DNA of 22,440 nt from a virus. The stretch is from the IMG/VR virus record IMGVR_UViG_3300010883_000553, positions 1 through 22,440 of that record; one strand, given 5' to 3'. Shown here in pieces: positions 14,551-21,375 of the stretch. A model generated the notes under the pieces. The model was not told the origin of the DNA, did no database searches, and saw only the letters and a program-made list of their open reading frames with translations. The position numbers were made by a program, and so were the translations under genes. How positions within the stretch are numbered: position 1 is the first letter of the stretch; the number at the start of each line of letters is the position of its first letter.

Positions 14551-15906
14551 TCACTTACTCCTTTCCTCCCATTGTTCATATACTTTCTTCATTTCTCTTT
14601 GTTGTCTCTTAACCTCACTTACTTCCATCTCATCAATAGTCTCATCAGTCGGCTCTAATACTTCTATCTTGACATTTGAGGTATCAAAGAGCAAAGGGAA
14701 GACCATTCCGTCAGGACCATTGCGATTTTTTGCAATATACATCTTGCCCGTATTCGCTACCTTATCTTCTTTAGTGCGAGAGATTGTACAAATAAAATCA
14801 GATACAAAACACTTGTTAAAGGCTTCCGATATAGCTTCCATGGTGATCACTGCTTGGTTCAATCCAGTCCTGTTAGTTTGGGAGGCTGTCCAGATCGGAC
14901 ATTCATATTCTTTTGCGATTCCTCGCAATTCCTCATAAATAGATTCTAGTTGATTCCTTTTCTCCTTATAATTTGTCATCGGCTTGAGAATATCCGCATA
15001 ATCAACTATGATTAAATCAACTTTCTTCTCTCTTTTCAAGAGCTTATCTAGAGAAGCTCTTATAGTATTTGTTGATGCAGATTTTGTTGGATATTCTTTA
15101 ATAAAAAGTTCTCCATCCACCTCTAAACAAGTTTCTTTGATTCTATCTTTAAATGCGTGGAGTCCCGATAGCGGATATCTTGTGATGCAGCTATCATATC
15201 GTTGTCCTATTATTTCCTCCGATAGCTCTAGTGTGTAATGAGCAACCGTCTTACCTTCCTTTAGAGCAGAAGCCCCTAAATGAACGAGCGCATGCGTTTT
15301 GCCCGCGCCAGCAGGGGCGACAACAACCCCCAGTTCTCCTTTCCCTAAACCGCCTTTGGTTACCTTATCTACGCGAGGCCATCCCGTGCTTACCGGATTT
15401 CTTGCCTTAAACAAGTATCTTAATTCAAAATCTTTCTTATAATCATGGCCATGATCATTATCAATACCTAACTTAACAGCTTCATCAATGACATTTTTGA
15501 TCTCTTCAAAAGAAGAACTATCTAACAGCCCCACCGAAATCATCATTGCCTCCTTTAACTTTTGCTTTTTACAAAAATCTAAAGAAGTGTCTTTGACATA
15601 CTCGGAATCCTCTATCTCTCTTATCCGAATTCGTGTAAAGAAATCACGAACTTGTTTCTTTACAAGATCGGGTTCTTCCTCTAATTCTGTTCGTAAGATA
15701 GAGTCTAATATCTCATTGCTGGGATGTACACTATACTTGTTTCTATACCCAAAAAGAAGATTTGTAAATACTTGTAGGTATTTTGATTCAAAGAACTTGA
15801 TGTCCAGCACTTCCTGCATCTGTTCCGAGAACGGCCTATCCTCCAGAATTAACTGGACAAGCTTTTCCTGAAAGTTTTTTCCATATAGAGAAAAGTCTTG
15901 TTGCAA
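14551..15906 (-). CDS. dnaB: DnaB-family replicative DNA helicase
   Basis: The 451-residue protein is a hexameric 5'-3' replicative helicase. The N-terminal 150 residues look like the DnaB N-terminal (primase-interacting) region. The RecA-like ATPase has GLGKGELGVVVAPAGAGKTH with Walker A near 198-204, the strand TVAHYTLELSEE (H1a-type Glu), Walker B LIIVDYADIL near 300, PIWTASQTNR (H3 Gln) and KNRNGPDG (H4). This architecture is also that of T4 gp41. There is no fused primase domain and no primase gene in the window. The start is TTG at 15906 with a strong AGGAGG 7 bases before it, and a perfect-type promoter just upstream, so it begins the operon dnaB-nrdJ-groES-like and onward. Confidence 0.92.
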   Translation of the reverse strand: MQQDFSLYGKNFQEKLVQLILEDRPFSEQMQEVLDIKFFESKYLQVFTNLLFGYRNKYSVHPSNEILDSILRTELEEEPDLVKKQVRDFFTRIRIREIEDSEYVKDTSLDFCKKQKLKEAMMISVGLLDSSSFEEIKNVIDEAVKLGIDNDHGHDYKKDFELRYLFKARNPVSTGWPRVDKVTKGGLGKGELGVVVAPAGAGKTHALVHLGASALKEGKTVAHYTLELSEEIIGQRYDSCITRYPLSGLHAFKDRIKETCLEVDGELFIKEYPTKSASTNTIRASLDKLLKREKKVDLIIVDYADILKPMTNYKEKRNQLESIYEELRGIAKEYECPIWTASQTNRTGLNQAVITMEAISEAFNKCFVSDFICTISRTKEDKVANTGKMYIAKNRNGPDGMVFPLLFDTSNVKIEVLEPTDETIDEMEVSEVKRQQREMKKVYEQWEERSK

Positions 15907-15928
15907 TTTCCCCTCCTAATATTGCTTT

Positions 15929-15957
15929 ACTATAGAGGATACAGACCTATTTGTCAA
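15929..15957 (-). promoter_or_regulatory. Strong sigma-70-type promoter for the dnaB-nrdJ operon
   Basis: TTGACA (15957-15952), 17-base spacer, TATAGT (15934-15929). The predicted start near 15922 leaves a 16-base leader that holds AGGAGGGG before the TTG start of dnaB. The -35 box overlaps the 3' end of the exonuclease gene. Confidence 0.85.
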
Positions 15958-16924
15958 TCAGTATCTTGTTGAACCGCTGGAAAAGATCCAGCCAGCTAGT
16001 TTCCCCAAATCCGTCCTGCCTCATCATTTTAATGATTTCGGTCTTGTTGAAGATAAGGTCGTCTTTCCCAATAATTGATCGTATTTTCATTTTAGTACTT
16101 GCACTAATACTAGGGGAATGAAGTTGCATGAGCTTATAGTTCTCTCTAATAAGATGTTCTTCTTGTAGAATTGATGAATATGCTTTAACACCGTCAACGT
16201 TTTTCCTGCAATGCTCTATAATGTCTCTTACCATATATTCTTCTTCATCTTTCATAAATGGAAAACGCTTCTTAACCGTTGCTAAACCAACTCCCCCAAC
16301 TCCTGGGAGGTTATCATTCTTATCCCCGGCGATTGCTCGTGCCAGCGCAAAATTATTAGGATGAATTCCATATTCATTAATTACTCTATTAATATTAAGA
16401 ACTTGTTCTTGAGTAGGCCTATATAAAACTGTTTCCTTGTCTAAGATTTGTATAAAATCTTTATCGCTTGAAACTACAATCTTTTGCCAGCCTGCGTAAT
16501 CTTCTAATTTGGTAGCGAATGCTATAAGGTCATCTGCCTCTATACTCTCGAACATTAACTGAGGTACCGGCATGTAACTTAAATATTCCACAAGTCTTGT
16601 TTGCTGCCAGACTTTATTTTGGAGTTCTTGATTCTCTGTCAAATTCCTTATAGAACGATTTAATCGAATAGGGTTTCTACCTTCTTTATAATTCTTATTG
16701 ATGCTCTTTCTGCGCCTGGACCCTCCGGCACCGTCCCAACAAATAACAATCCTGTCAGGTTTTATATCGCGGACGAGCTTTTGTAAAATTTTTAAAAACC
16801 CTTTCATGCCGCCAATCGGTTGCCCATTGGTGGATAAAGAAGGATCTACTATATAGGCTCGATAATAGGAATTCAGAGCGTCTATAAATAATACTCTTTT
16901 AGTCTTTTTCTTGGAGCTTGTCAA
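15947..16924 (-). CDS. 5'-3' exonuclease / flap endonuclease
   Basis: The 325-residue enzyme is of the PIN-like FEN family (T4 RNase H, T5 exonuclease, Pol I 5'-nuclease). Metal-binding acidic residues are visible: Asp15 in FIDALNSYY, Asp64 in CWDGAGG, Glu129/Asp131/Asp132 in IEADD, Asp154 and Asp156 in SSDKDF, and Asp201/Asp204 in GDKNDNLPGVGGVG, which is also the start of the helix-3-turn motif. It removes RNA primers and 5' flaps during lagging-strand synthesis. In Pol I this activity is fused to the polymerase; here it is a separate gene, while the family A polymerase in this phage lacks it. The start appears to be TTG at 16924, overlapping the upstream gene by 26 bases; no other start codon lies before the first conserved strand. 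Confidence 0.92.
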   Translation of the reverse strand: MTSSKKKTKRVLFIDALNSYYRAYIVDPSLSTNGQPIGGMKGFLKILQKLVRDIKPDRIVICWDGAGGSRRRKSINKNYKEGRNPIRLNRSIRNLTENQELQNKVWQQTRLVEYLSYMPVPQLMFESIEADDLIAFATKLEDYAGWQKIVVSSDKDFIQILDKETVLYRPTQEQVLNINRVINEYGIHPNNFALARAIAGDKNDNLPGVGGVGLATVKKRFPFMKDEEEYMVRDIIEHCRKNVDGVKAYSSILQEEHLIRENYKLMQLHSPSISASTKMKIRSIIGKDDLIFNKTEIIKMMRQDGFGETSWLDLFQRFNKILIDK

Positions 16925-17234
16925 CTCTCAGCACCCTGAATGCCATAGTTCCTTCGATCTTCTTCGCGGCCAAAGCAAGCTTGTTTAAATGAAGCTTTAA
17001 ACTTGGATTCGTTAAGAAGAATTTGAGGGTGCATATTGTGATCTCCGATGTTTCACTAAGACTTTTTGATGGTGATGAAATATTGACAATAGTGACTCCG
17101 CATAGGGCTCTCATTTCGTCAAGGATTTCAGTTATGTTGCGATCTTTACTAGACTTTATAGATACTTCTGCTTTATAAACATCATGCCGCAGAGCCTCTA
17201 AAACAACTTCTCTAACTTTATCCTTTAAAAACAT
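16899..17234 (-). CDS. Small conserved phage protein of unknown function
   Basis: The product has 111 residues with an ATG start behind AGAGGT. Its secondary-structure pattern reads helix, strand (YKAEVSIKSS), helix (NITEILDEMRALCG), strand (VTIVNISS), a loop, strand (SEITICTLKFFL), helix and a final strand (AFRVLRV), which suits a small alpha/beta (ferredoxin-like) fold. No catalytic motif is visible. It sits between recA and the flap endonuclease, overlapping the latter by 26 bases, and therefore probably serves DNA replication or recombination. I recall similar small proteins near recombination genes in marine phages, but no established role. Confidence 0.68.
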   Translation of the reverse strand: MFLKDKVREVVLEALRHDVYKAEVSIKSSKDRNITEILDEMRALCGVTIVNISSPSKSLSETSEITICTLKFFLTNPSLKLHLNKLALAAKKIEGTMAFRVLRVDKLQEKD

Positions 17235-17286
17235 ATGTTTGACCTCTAGGTATAAGTAGTCCAGAGTCCGATTAGAATCTCACTTA

Positions 17287-18408
17287 CTATGGATCAACAT
17301 TGTAAAAGTCTGAGGCGTCTCCTGTCCTATTGTGGAACTTAAGAATAATTTCTTCTTCCATGATTTCAAGAACGCGATTCTTGAATTTTTCATCTTTTAA
17401 TTTTTCGTTCCAGCCAGCGGATTGAAACTTTTCTTCGGTACCATCCCCATACGAAATCGAATACCATGGTCCCCGAGAGGCGAAGTGCTCAGAAGATTTG
17501 ATAGCCTCAAGCCAACTTTCCTCATCCTGTACTCTTACTTCGTCGCCCCATAGGATCTTAAAAGTACATTCACGAGCTTGAGTCCCGAACTTGGACTTCT
17601 CAAGTTTTGCTTTGATTTCCGAACCAATTCTAAATCCATTGTCGTCTTTTACAAACGAAGCTTTAGATTTACGTCCTGTTAACCATATGCGCAAATCATA
17701 TGCATAATGCATGGCCTTCCCTCCCGGTGTGAAATAGGGGGTAGTCATTGCTTCGGCCACATTAGACGTAATGTTGGTCTTAAGCTGGTTCAGGACAAGA
17801 AATGTGGCCTTCGCGTTGGCAAGCGGTATAGTTAATTTTGCCATGCCCTTAGACAAAATACGAGGCTTTACAGCCATGGACGAGAGTGGATTGAAATCCC
17901 CCTCGATATCAGTAATTGCCGGGGTCAGCGCGAGACTATCCCAGATAAACAACATTTTATTTTGGTTGCTACCCAACAACTCTTCTATAGTCTCAAGCAC
18001 AAACTCCACACTCTCCGCTTGAATATAAAGCACTTTTTCTAAATCGCACCCAGCCTTTGACAAGAACTCCGGGTCTATCGCCGATTCCGAGTCAAAATAA
18101 ATAACATCTATATCTTGCTTCTGGGCGTTTGCCGCGATCATAGCCGCAACATATGATTTTCCCGTGGATTCCAACCCGGCAATCTCTGTAATTTTACCTA
18201 TCGGTATTCCCGCCATCCTGCCTTTGCAGATGATTGAGTCCAGCCATCTAGAGCCGGTTGGTATCCACCCCACTACTTGGGTTGGATTGTCTTGTGTCAA
18301 ATTGTAGGCCAGATCGTATCCCGCTTTGCGATTAATAATTTTACGCATCTCGTCCATACTTAATCGACCTAAATCGCTATTAGTTTCTTTTTTGCTGCGC
18401 CTTGACAT
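17287..18408 (-). CDS. recA: RecA/UvsX-family recombinase
   Basis: The 373-residue protein is a strand-exchange ATPase that forms filaments on ssDNA for recombination and recombination-dependent replication. The Walker A is GLESTGKS (78-85), closer to RecA (G-P-E-S-S-G-K-T) than to T4 UvsX. VIYFDSESAIDPEF follows near 105-119. Walker B is MLFIWDSLAL near 152-161. A loop-2-like region (NQLKTNITSN...TPGGKAMHYAYDLRIWL) matches RecA's N-Q-x-R-x-K and T-x-G-G-x-A-L-x-F-x-x-x-x-R-x-x-V. The C-terminal 90 residues diverge from bacterial RecA. ATG start with AGGA 7 bases before it. It is 84 bases downstream of ssb; the gap holds a large perfect inverted repeat and no convincing separate promoter. Confidence 0.9.
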   Translation of the reverse strand: MSRRSKKETNSDLGRLSMDEMRKIINRKAGYDLAYNLTQDNPTQVVGWIPTGSRWLDSIICKGRMAGIPIGKITEIAGLESTGKSYVAAMIAANAQKQDIDVIYFDSESAIDPEFLSKAGCDLEKVLYIQAESVEFVLETIEELLGSNQNKMLFIWDSLALTPAITDIEGDFNPLSSMAVKPRILSKGMAKLTIPLANAKATFLVLNQLKTNITSNVAEAMTTPYFTPGGKAMHYAYDLRIWLTGRKSKASFVKDDNGFRIGSEIKAKLEKSKFGTQARECTFKILWGDEVRVQDEESWLEAIKSSEHFASRGPWYSISYGDGTEEKFQSAGWNEKLKDEKFKNRVLEIMEEEIILKFHNRTGDASDFYNVDP

Positions 18409-18434
18409 TATAAAATCCTAATTATGGTGAAGGT

Positions 18435-18484
18435 GTAACACGAGGTGTAAAGCGGAGGGGGACCGGCAAAACACCTCGTGTTAC
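18435..18484 (-). repeat. Perfect 14-bp inverted repeat between ssb and recA
   Basis: Arms gtaacacgaggtgt (18435-18448) and acacctcgtgttac (18471-18484) are exact reverse complements around a 22-base loop. On the minus-strand RNA the loop is C-rich (UCCCCCUCC). No U run follows the hairpin on either strand, so it is not a standard intrinsic terminator. It starts 8 bases after the ssb stop and ends 26 bases before the recA start. It could set the ssb:recA ratio by RNA processing or attenuation, or act as a protein-binding or origin-like site. Confidence 0.85.
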
Positions 18485-18492
18485 CAAACTGC

Positions 18493-19245
18493 CTATGAGT
18501 TTACTAACTCATTAAAGGCACTATCGACAGAATTGTCTTCACTAGTGAGGGTAGCCTCAGTCGTGCTAGAGGTCGCTGCCTCAGACAACTCTTCATCGAT
18601 GCTAGTCATATAGTCATGAAGCATCTTCCCGACATCATCGGGAGTTGGCCGCACAAAAAGCGTTGTCACATCCGGAATTGCATCCAAAAGACGCCCAGCC
18701 TCGTCGCTGTCTTCTACCAACGGAGAAGTGCGGCGGCGAGGAGTGATGGTAGTCTGCGGAAATTGCGCCCCTGCGGGCTTCCCATAGGAAATAACCAAAT
18801 CTGTTCCGCTGTCGACATCAGTGATATCGCCATAATCAGGATTGAGAACTAAGTTCAGTAACTCCTGATACGCGGTCCGTCCGAATCCCCAAATGCGGAC
18901 ACCTTGCTCTTCCTCTCCTCTCACGAGGACCGGAGCGAAAAAGCGCTGTCTGGCGCTAAGGTTCTTCGCCATCTTGACGCTATCCGGATCTCCCTGCTTA
19001 TAGAGGGTGCGGACGAAATCGTCAAGAGGACACTCATCGCCATAATTCTTCTTCGGGCTCAAAAACGGAGTGTTGTTTCCAAGATTATAGTGGAACCAAA
19101 ACTCCTTAAATGGATCACCATCAGGCGTGGAAACAATACGAATTGTCTGCTCGCCATCCTTCGGTCGCCAAAAGTTATTCTTGTCATTGCCCTTGCGATT
19201 CAAGGTCGCCAACTTATCTTTCATCTTAGACATATCAATACCCAT
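18493..19245 (-). CDS. Single-stranded DNA-binding protein, T4 gp32-like
   Basis: The 250-residue protein begins with a short basic N-terminus (MSKMKDKLATLNRKGND), followed by an OB-like core (NFWRPKDGEQTIRIVSTPDGDPFKEFWFHYNLG, then SARQRFFAPVLVRGE and RIWGFGRTAYQELLNLV), and ends in an acidic, Ser/Thr-rich tail (about 215-250, ending AFNELVNS). This is the layout of T4 gp32: a cooperative N-terminus, the ssDNA-binding core, and an acidic tail that contacts replication proteins. The gp32 zinc ligands are not evident, since only one Cys (near residue 73) is present. It coats ssDNA for the helicase, replicase and RecA encoded nearby. ATG with AAGGAG upstream, behind a strong promoter and a 64-base leader. 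Confidence 0.85.
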   Translation of the reverse strand: MGIDMSKMKDKLATLNRKGNDKNNFWRPKDGEQTIRIVSTPDGDPFKEFWFHYNLGNNTPFLSPKKNYGDECPLDDFVRTLYKQGDPDSVKMAKNLSARQRFFAPVLVRGEEEQGVRIWGFGRTAYQELLNLVLNPDYGDITDVDSGTDLVISYGKPAGAQFPQTTITPRRRTSPLVEDSDEAGRLLDAIPDVTTLFVRPTPDDVGKMLHDYMTSIDEELSEAATSSTTEATLTSEDNSVDSAFNELVNS

Positions 19246-19276
19246 GATAAACTCCTTTTAATCAATAGGATAGAGT

Positions 19277-19300
19277 ATGGTTAGCAAATTTTCCAACCAT
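19277..19300 (-). promoter_or_regulatory. Small inverted repeat in the ssb leader
   Basis: A 6-bp inverted repeat (atggtt at 19277-19282, aaccat at 19295-19300) with a 12-base AT-rich loop, inside the predicted 64-base leader of the ssb mRNA. T4 gene 32 is controlled by its product binding a structured leader; a similar role here is conceivable, but the stem is short. Confidence 0.3.
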
Positions 19301-19315
19301 CTCAATTGTGGATAG

Positions 19316-19344
19316 ACTATAGCCTATACAAATTGATTTGTAAA
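19316..19344 (-). promoter_or_regulatory. Strong sigma-70-type promoter for ssb (and recA)
   Basis: TTTACA (19344-19339), 17-base spacer, TATAGT (19321-19316). The predicted start is near 19309. It lies in the gap after the tubulin-like gene. The 100-base gap contains this promoter, the leader repeat and the ssb ribosome-binding site. Confidence 0.82.
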
Positions 19345-19345
19345 G

Positions 19346-20191
19346 CTATAAATCAATTTTTTGTTCTTGGATGTATGAACAATGAGCCGTACAGTAAGCG
19401 TAATCCTGTTCATATTCAGTAGGATAAACCCCGAATGATGCACGTAAATTTTCATCATTTTTTTCTTTAACCGCAGTGGTTAATTTACGAAGAAGTGTCC
19501 CGTCCGTCTTCAGCCGTTCATTATTAATAGCGTAGTAAAGGACGATCTCCCTAGGATATTCGAGATCATAAAAATACTTCATATCCCCGCTATTAATATC
19601 AGCCAGACCAATAGAAGAAATCCTGCATACATCAAGAGAGTCTCCAAACGTGTTTATTACTGGCTCCGTATTCCGGCAGACATTGAGCATATGGATTGTG
19701 GAAACCAGCAATTGATTTATTTTCTCGTAATACCCAATAACCGGGACGTCACCAAGAGCCTGCTCTACTTTTGAGTTTTCTATAATATATAATCGCTCTA
19801 AAAGCGCCGATCTCGCGTACTGTTGCAGGATGTTAAAGACTACGTTATGCTGCTTTTCTTTGATTTCCGACAACAAAGAGGTGTCCGGCTTCACATATAA
19901 TACATGAATAGGATGAGCTTTCAACTTTTCTAGAATGCGCAAGACCGCGCCGGAAATATCTCCCGATCCTCCTATAACGAAGAGAATGGGTCCACTTATT
20001 TTCTCAAAAAATGCTTTTTTTAATCTTGTTTTTGCTTCGTAGTCTTCATGTGTTTTTTGAGGAGCGATATAAAGATAATTCTCTTCATTGCTCTTTTTAG
20101 AATTTATTTTATATACATCATATTGCGGGTATGTGCCGAAGCATTCCGCAATCGCACAGCCAGCATCTCCTAACCCAATAATTGTTTCCAT
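19346..20191 (-). CDS. Tubulin/FtsZ superfamily GTPase-like protein
   Basis: The 281-residue protein has the tubulin/FtsZ layout. IIGLGDAGCAIAECF (4-18) matches the first nucleotide loop (G-x-G-x-A/G-G). YKINSKK (27-33) matches the FtsZ I-N-T-D strand. FVIGGSGDISGAVLRILEKL (71-90) matches the tubulin signature G-G-G-T-G-[ST]-G, degenerate but with the following helix. LYVKP (98-102) follows, then the IIEN strand (136-139) and YYEKINQLLVSTIHMLN (154-170), which corresponds to the H7 core helix. INTFGDSLDVCRI (179-191) resembles the catalytic T7 loop (FtsZ L-I-N-x-D-F-A-D-V). It is shorter than PhuZ or FtsZ. It might form filaments that position phage DNA or capsids, or act on host division; both are inferences. 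It shares one base with the polymerase stop (TAATG), so the two are coupled. Confidence 0.7.
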   Translation of the reverse strand: METIIGLGDAGCAIAECFGTYPQYDVYKINSKKSNEENYLYIAPQKTHEDYEAKTRLKKAFFEKISGPILFVIGGSGDISGAVLRILEKLKAHPIHVLYVKPDTSLLSEIKEKQHNVVFNILQQYARSALLERLYIIENSKVEQALGDVPVIGYYEKINQLLVSTIHMLNVCRNTEPVINTFGDSLDVCRISSIGLADINSGDMKYFYDLEYPREIVLYYAINNERLKTDGTLLRKLTTAVKEKNDENLRASFGVYPTEYEQDYAYCTAHCSYIQEQKIDL

Positions 20192-21375
20192 TATAACCTC
20201 TTTGTTTTCATGGAGCCGTAATTCTTCCCCACACTCATGTTTATTTTGAATTCCCCCAGATCCGTAGCTGAGAACACTCCAACAATCTCATTAAGAAGAT
20301 GTTTGTCCTCCATGCTAAAATCGATAACCAACGAATCATGTACTGAAAAGGCCACGTAAGACTTCTTCTCTTTCAAAACATTCGCTACTTTTATCATCAC
20401 CCGCAAGAACAGATCGCTTGTAGTGCTCTGCACAATATAATTGAACGCGCGCCTGGTGTCTACTTCAATTCGTCGATCAAAGGGGGTGATAACTTCTTGG
20501 CCATTAAAATATTTATCCGTAATCTTAGTTCTATGGAATATTCGCTCTAGAGTATCGTTCTTCGCAACAGGGTTATATAGCCATGCAAAGACTTTTTTCT
20601 TAATTTCATCACGGGTCTCGTCAGAGGTAAACACTTCTTTAGCTATCCATTCGTGAATATCCTGATCTGGTTGTTCAACCCCGGAGAGAGCCAGGACCGT
20701 GCGCAATTCTGCCGCATTAAAATCTAATTCAATAAAGAGATCGTTGTTTGGTTTGATGACAGACCTAAAATCCTTATCAATCGTTAAAATAGGGAACGAA
20801 TTCTTCTTGGTAGTTAATCGACCCGTGCGCGTTCCTACAATATCATAATCGACATAGGGCGAGAGTATATTGATCTTTTTAAGGAATGCGCGAGTCTTTG
20901 GCTTGGCAAAAATTTTCTTTACCCCATTGATATCGATATTTAATTTTCGATATTTAATATCGTGTAAAACAGCAGTAATATCTCGCAAGAAATCGTAATT
21001 GTTTGGTTTCTCGTAGTTGTCAAATACATGCTGTGTGATCTGGTTCTTTACATCACAGTATTCAAGCAAAAACCGATCTTGAACTAGATCAAAAAAACAA
21101 AGATTATTCATATCAACGAGAGCTATCCCAAATGAGCGTTGAAAGGCTTTTAACTTCTTATTGATGCTCTCCCACCTATCCTTCAAACGAGGCGGACAGG
21201 CATCATCTAAAGAGTACCCTACGCAATATAAATTAGCGTATTCTACATCCCCGGAGACATAGGGGACATAATTCCAAGTTTTAGTGAGGCCGACAGGAAT
21301 ATCCTCAAGATTGAGAGAACCTTCCGAGTAGACTGCAACACACTGGTTTTTGTCGTCAAGCGTTTGGAATAGCAT
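20191..21375 (-). CDS. Minimal family A DNA polymerase-like protein
   Basis: The 394-residue protein covers only the polymerase domain of the Pol I family. GTRTGRLTTKKNSFP (181-195) matches the T-x-T-G-R-L-S-S-x-x-P segment. Motif A is ELDFNAAELR (216-225, catalytic Asp218). The motif B helix has Arg255, Lys259, Phe263 and Tyr267 with correct spacing, but Asn replaces the Gly after Tyr. FNYIVQSTTSDLFLRVM (311-327) matches the N-x-x-I-Q-G-T-A-A-D segment. Motif C is SVHDSLVID, with Asp347 but Ser348 instead of the usual Glu. No 3'-5' exonuclease motif (DxE) is seen in the first 150 residues, and no 5' nuclease. With DnaE also encoded, it may fill gaps, work with the separate flap endonuclease, or be translesion-type. 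ATG immediately follows the upstream stop. Confidence 0.85.
   Translation of the reverse strand: MLFQTLDDKNQCVAVYSEGSLNLEDIPVGLTKTWNYVPYVSGDVEYANLYCVGYSLDDACPPRLKDRWESINKKLKAFQRSFGIALVDMNNLCFFDLVQDRFLLEYCDVKNQITQHVFDNYEKPNNYDFLRDITAVLHDIKYRKLNIDINGVKKIFAKPKTRAFLKKINILSPYVDYDIVGTRTGRLTTKKNSFPILTIDKDFRSVIKPNNDLFIELDFNAAELRTVLALSGVEQPDQDIHEWIAKEVFTSDETRDEIKKKVFAWLYNPVAKNDTLERIFHRTKITDKYFNGQEVITPFDRRIEVDTRRAFNYIVQSTTSDLFLRVMIKVANVLKEKKSYVAFSVHDSLVIDFSMEDKHLLNEIVGVFSATDLGEFKINMSVGKNYGSMKTKRL

Noticed and set aside
16897-16924. TTGACA followed 17 bases later by TAAAAG at the start of the flap endonuclease gene
   Set aside because: The -10 match is weak, and the -35 is formed by the start and second codons of the gene. 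Transcription from it would begin inside the coding sequence.
17235-17286. Possible hairpin or RNA element between recA and the 111-codon gene
   Set aside because: Only short (5-bp) complementary ends were found, without a stable interior or U tract.
18413-18454. TTTACA ... CATAAT upstream of recA as a promoter
   Set aside because: The spacer is 19 bases, the -35 overlaps the hairpin arm, and the transcript would begin within about 8 bases of the recA ATG, leaving no room for the ribosome-binding site.
18493-19245. A zinc-binding site in the ssDNA-binding protein as in T4 gp32
   Set aside because: Only one cysteine is present, and the Cys/His arrangement of gp32 is absent.
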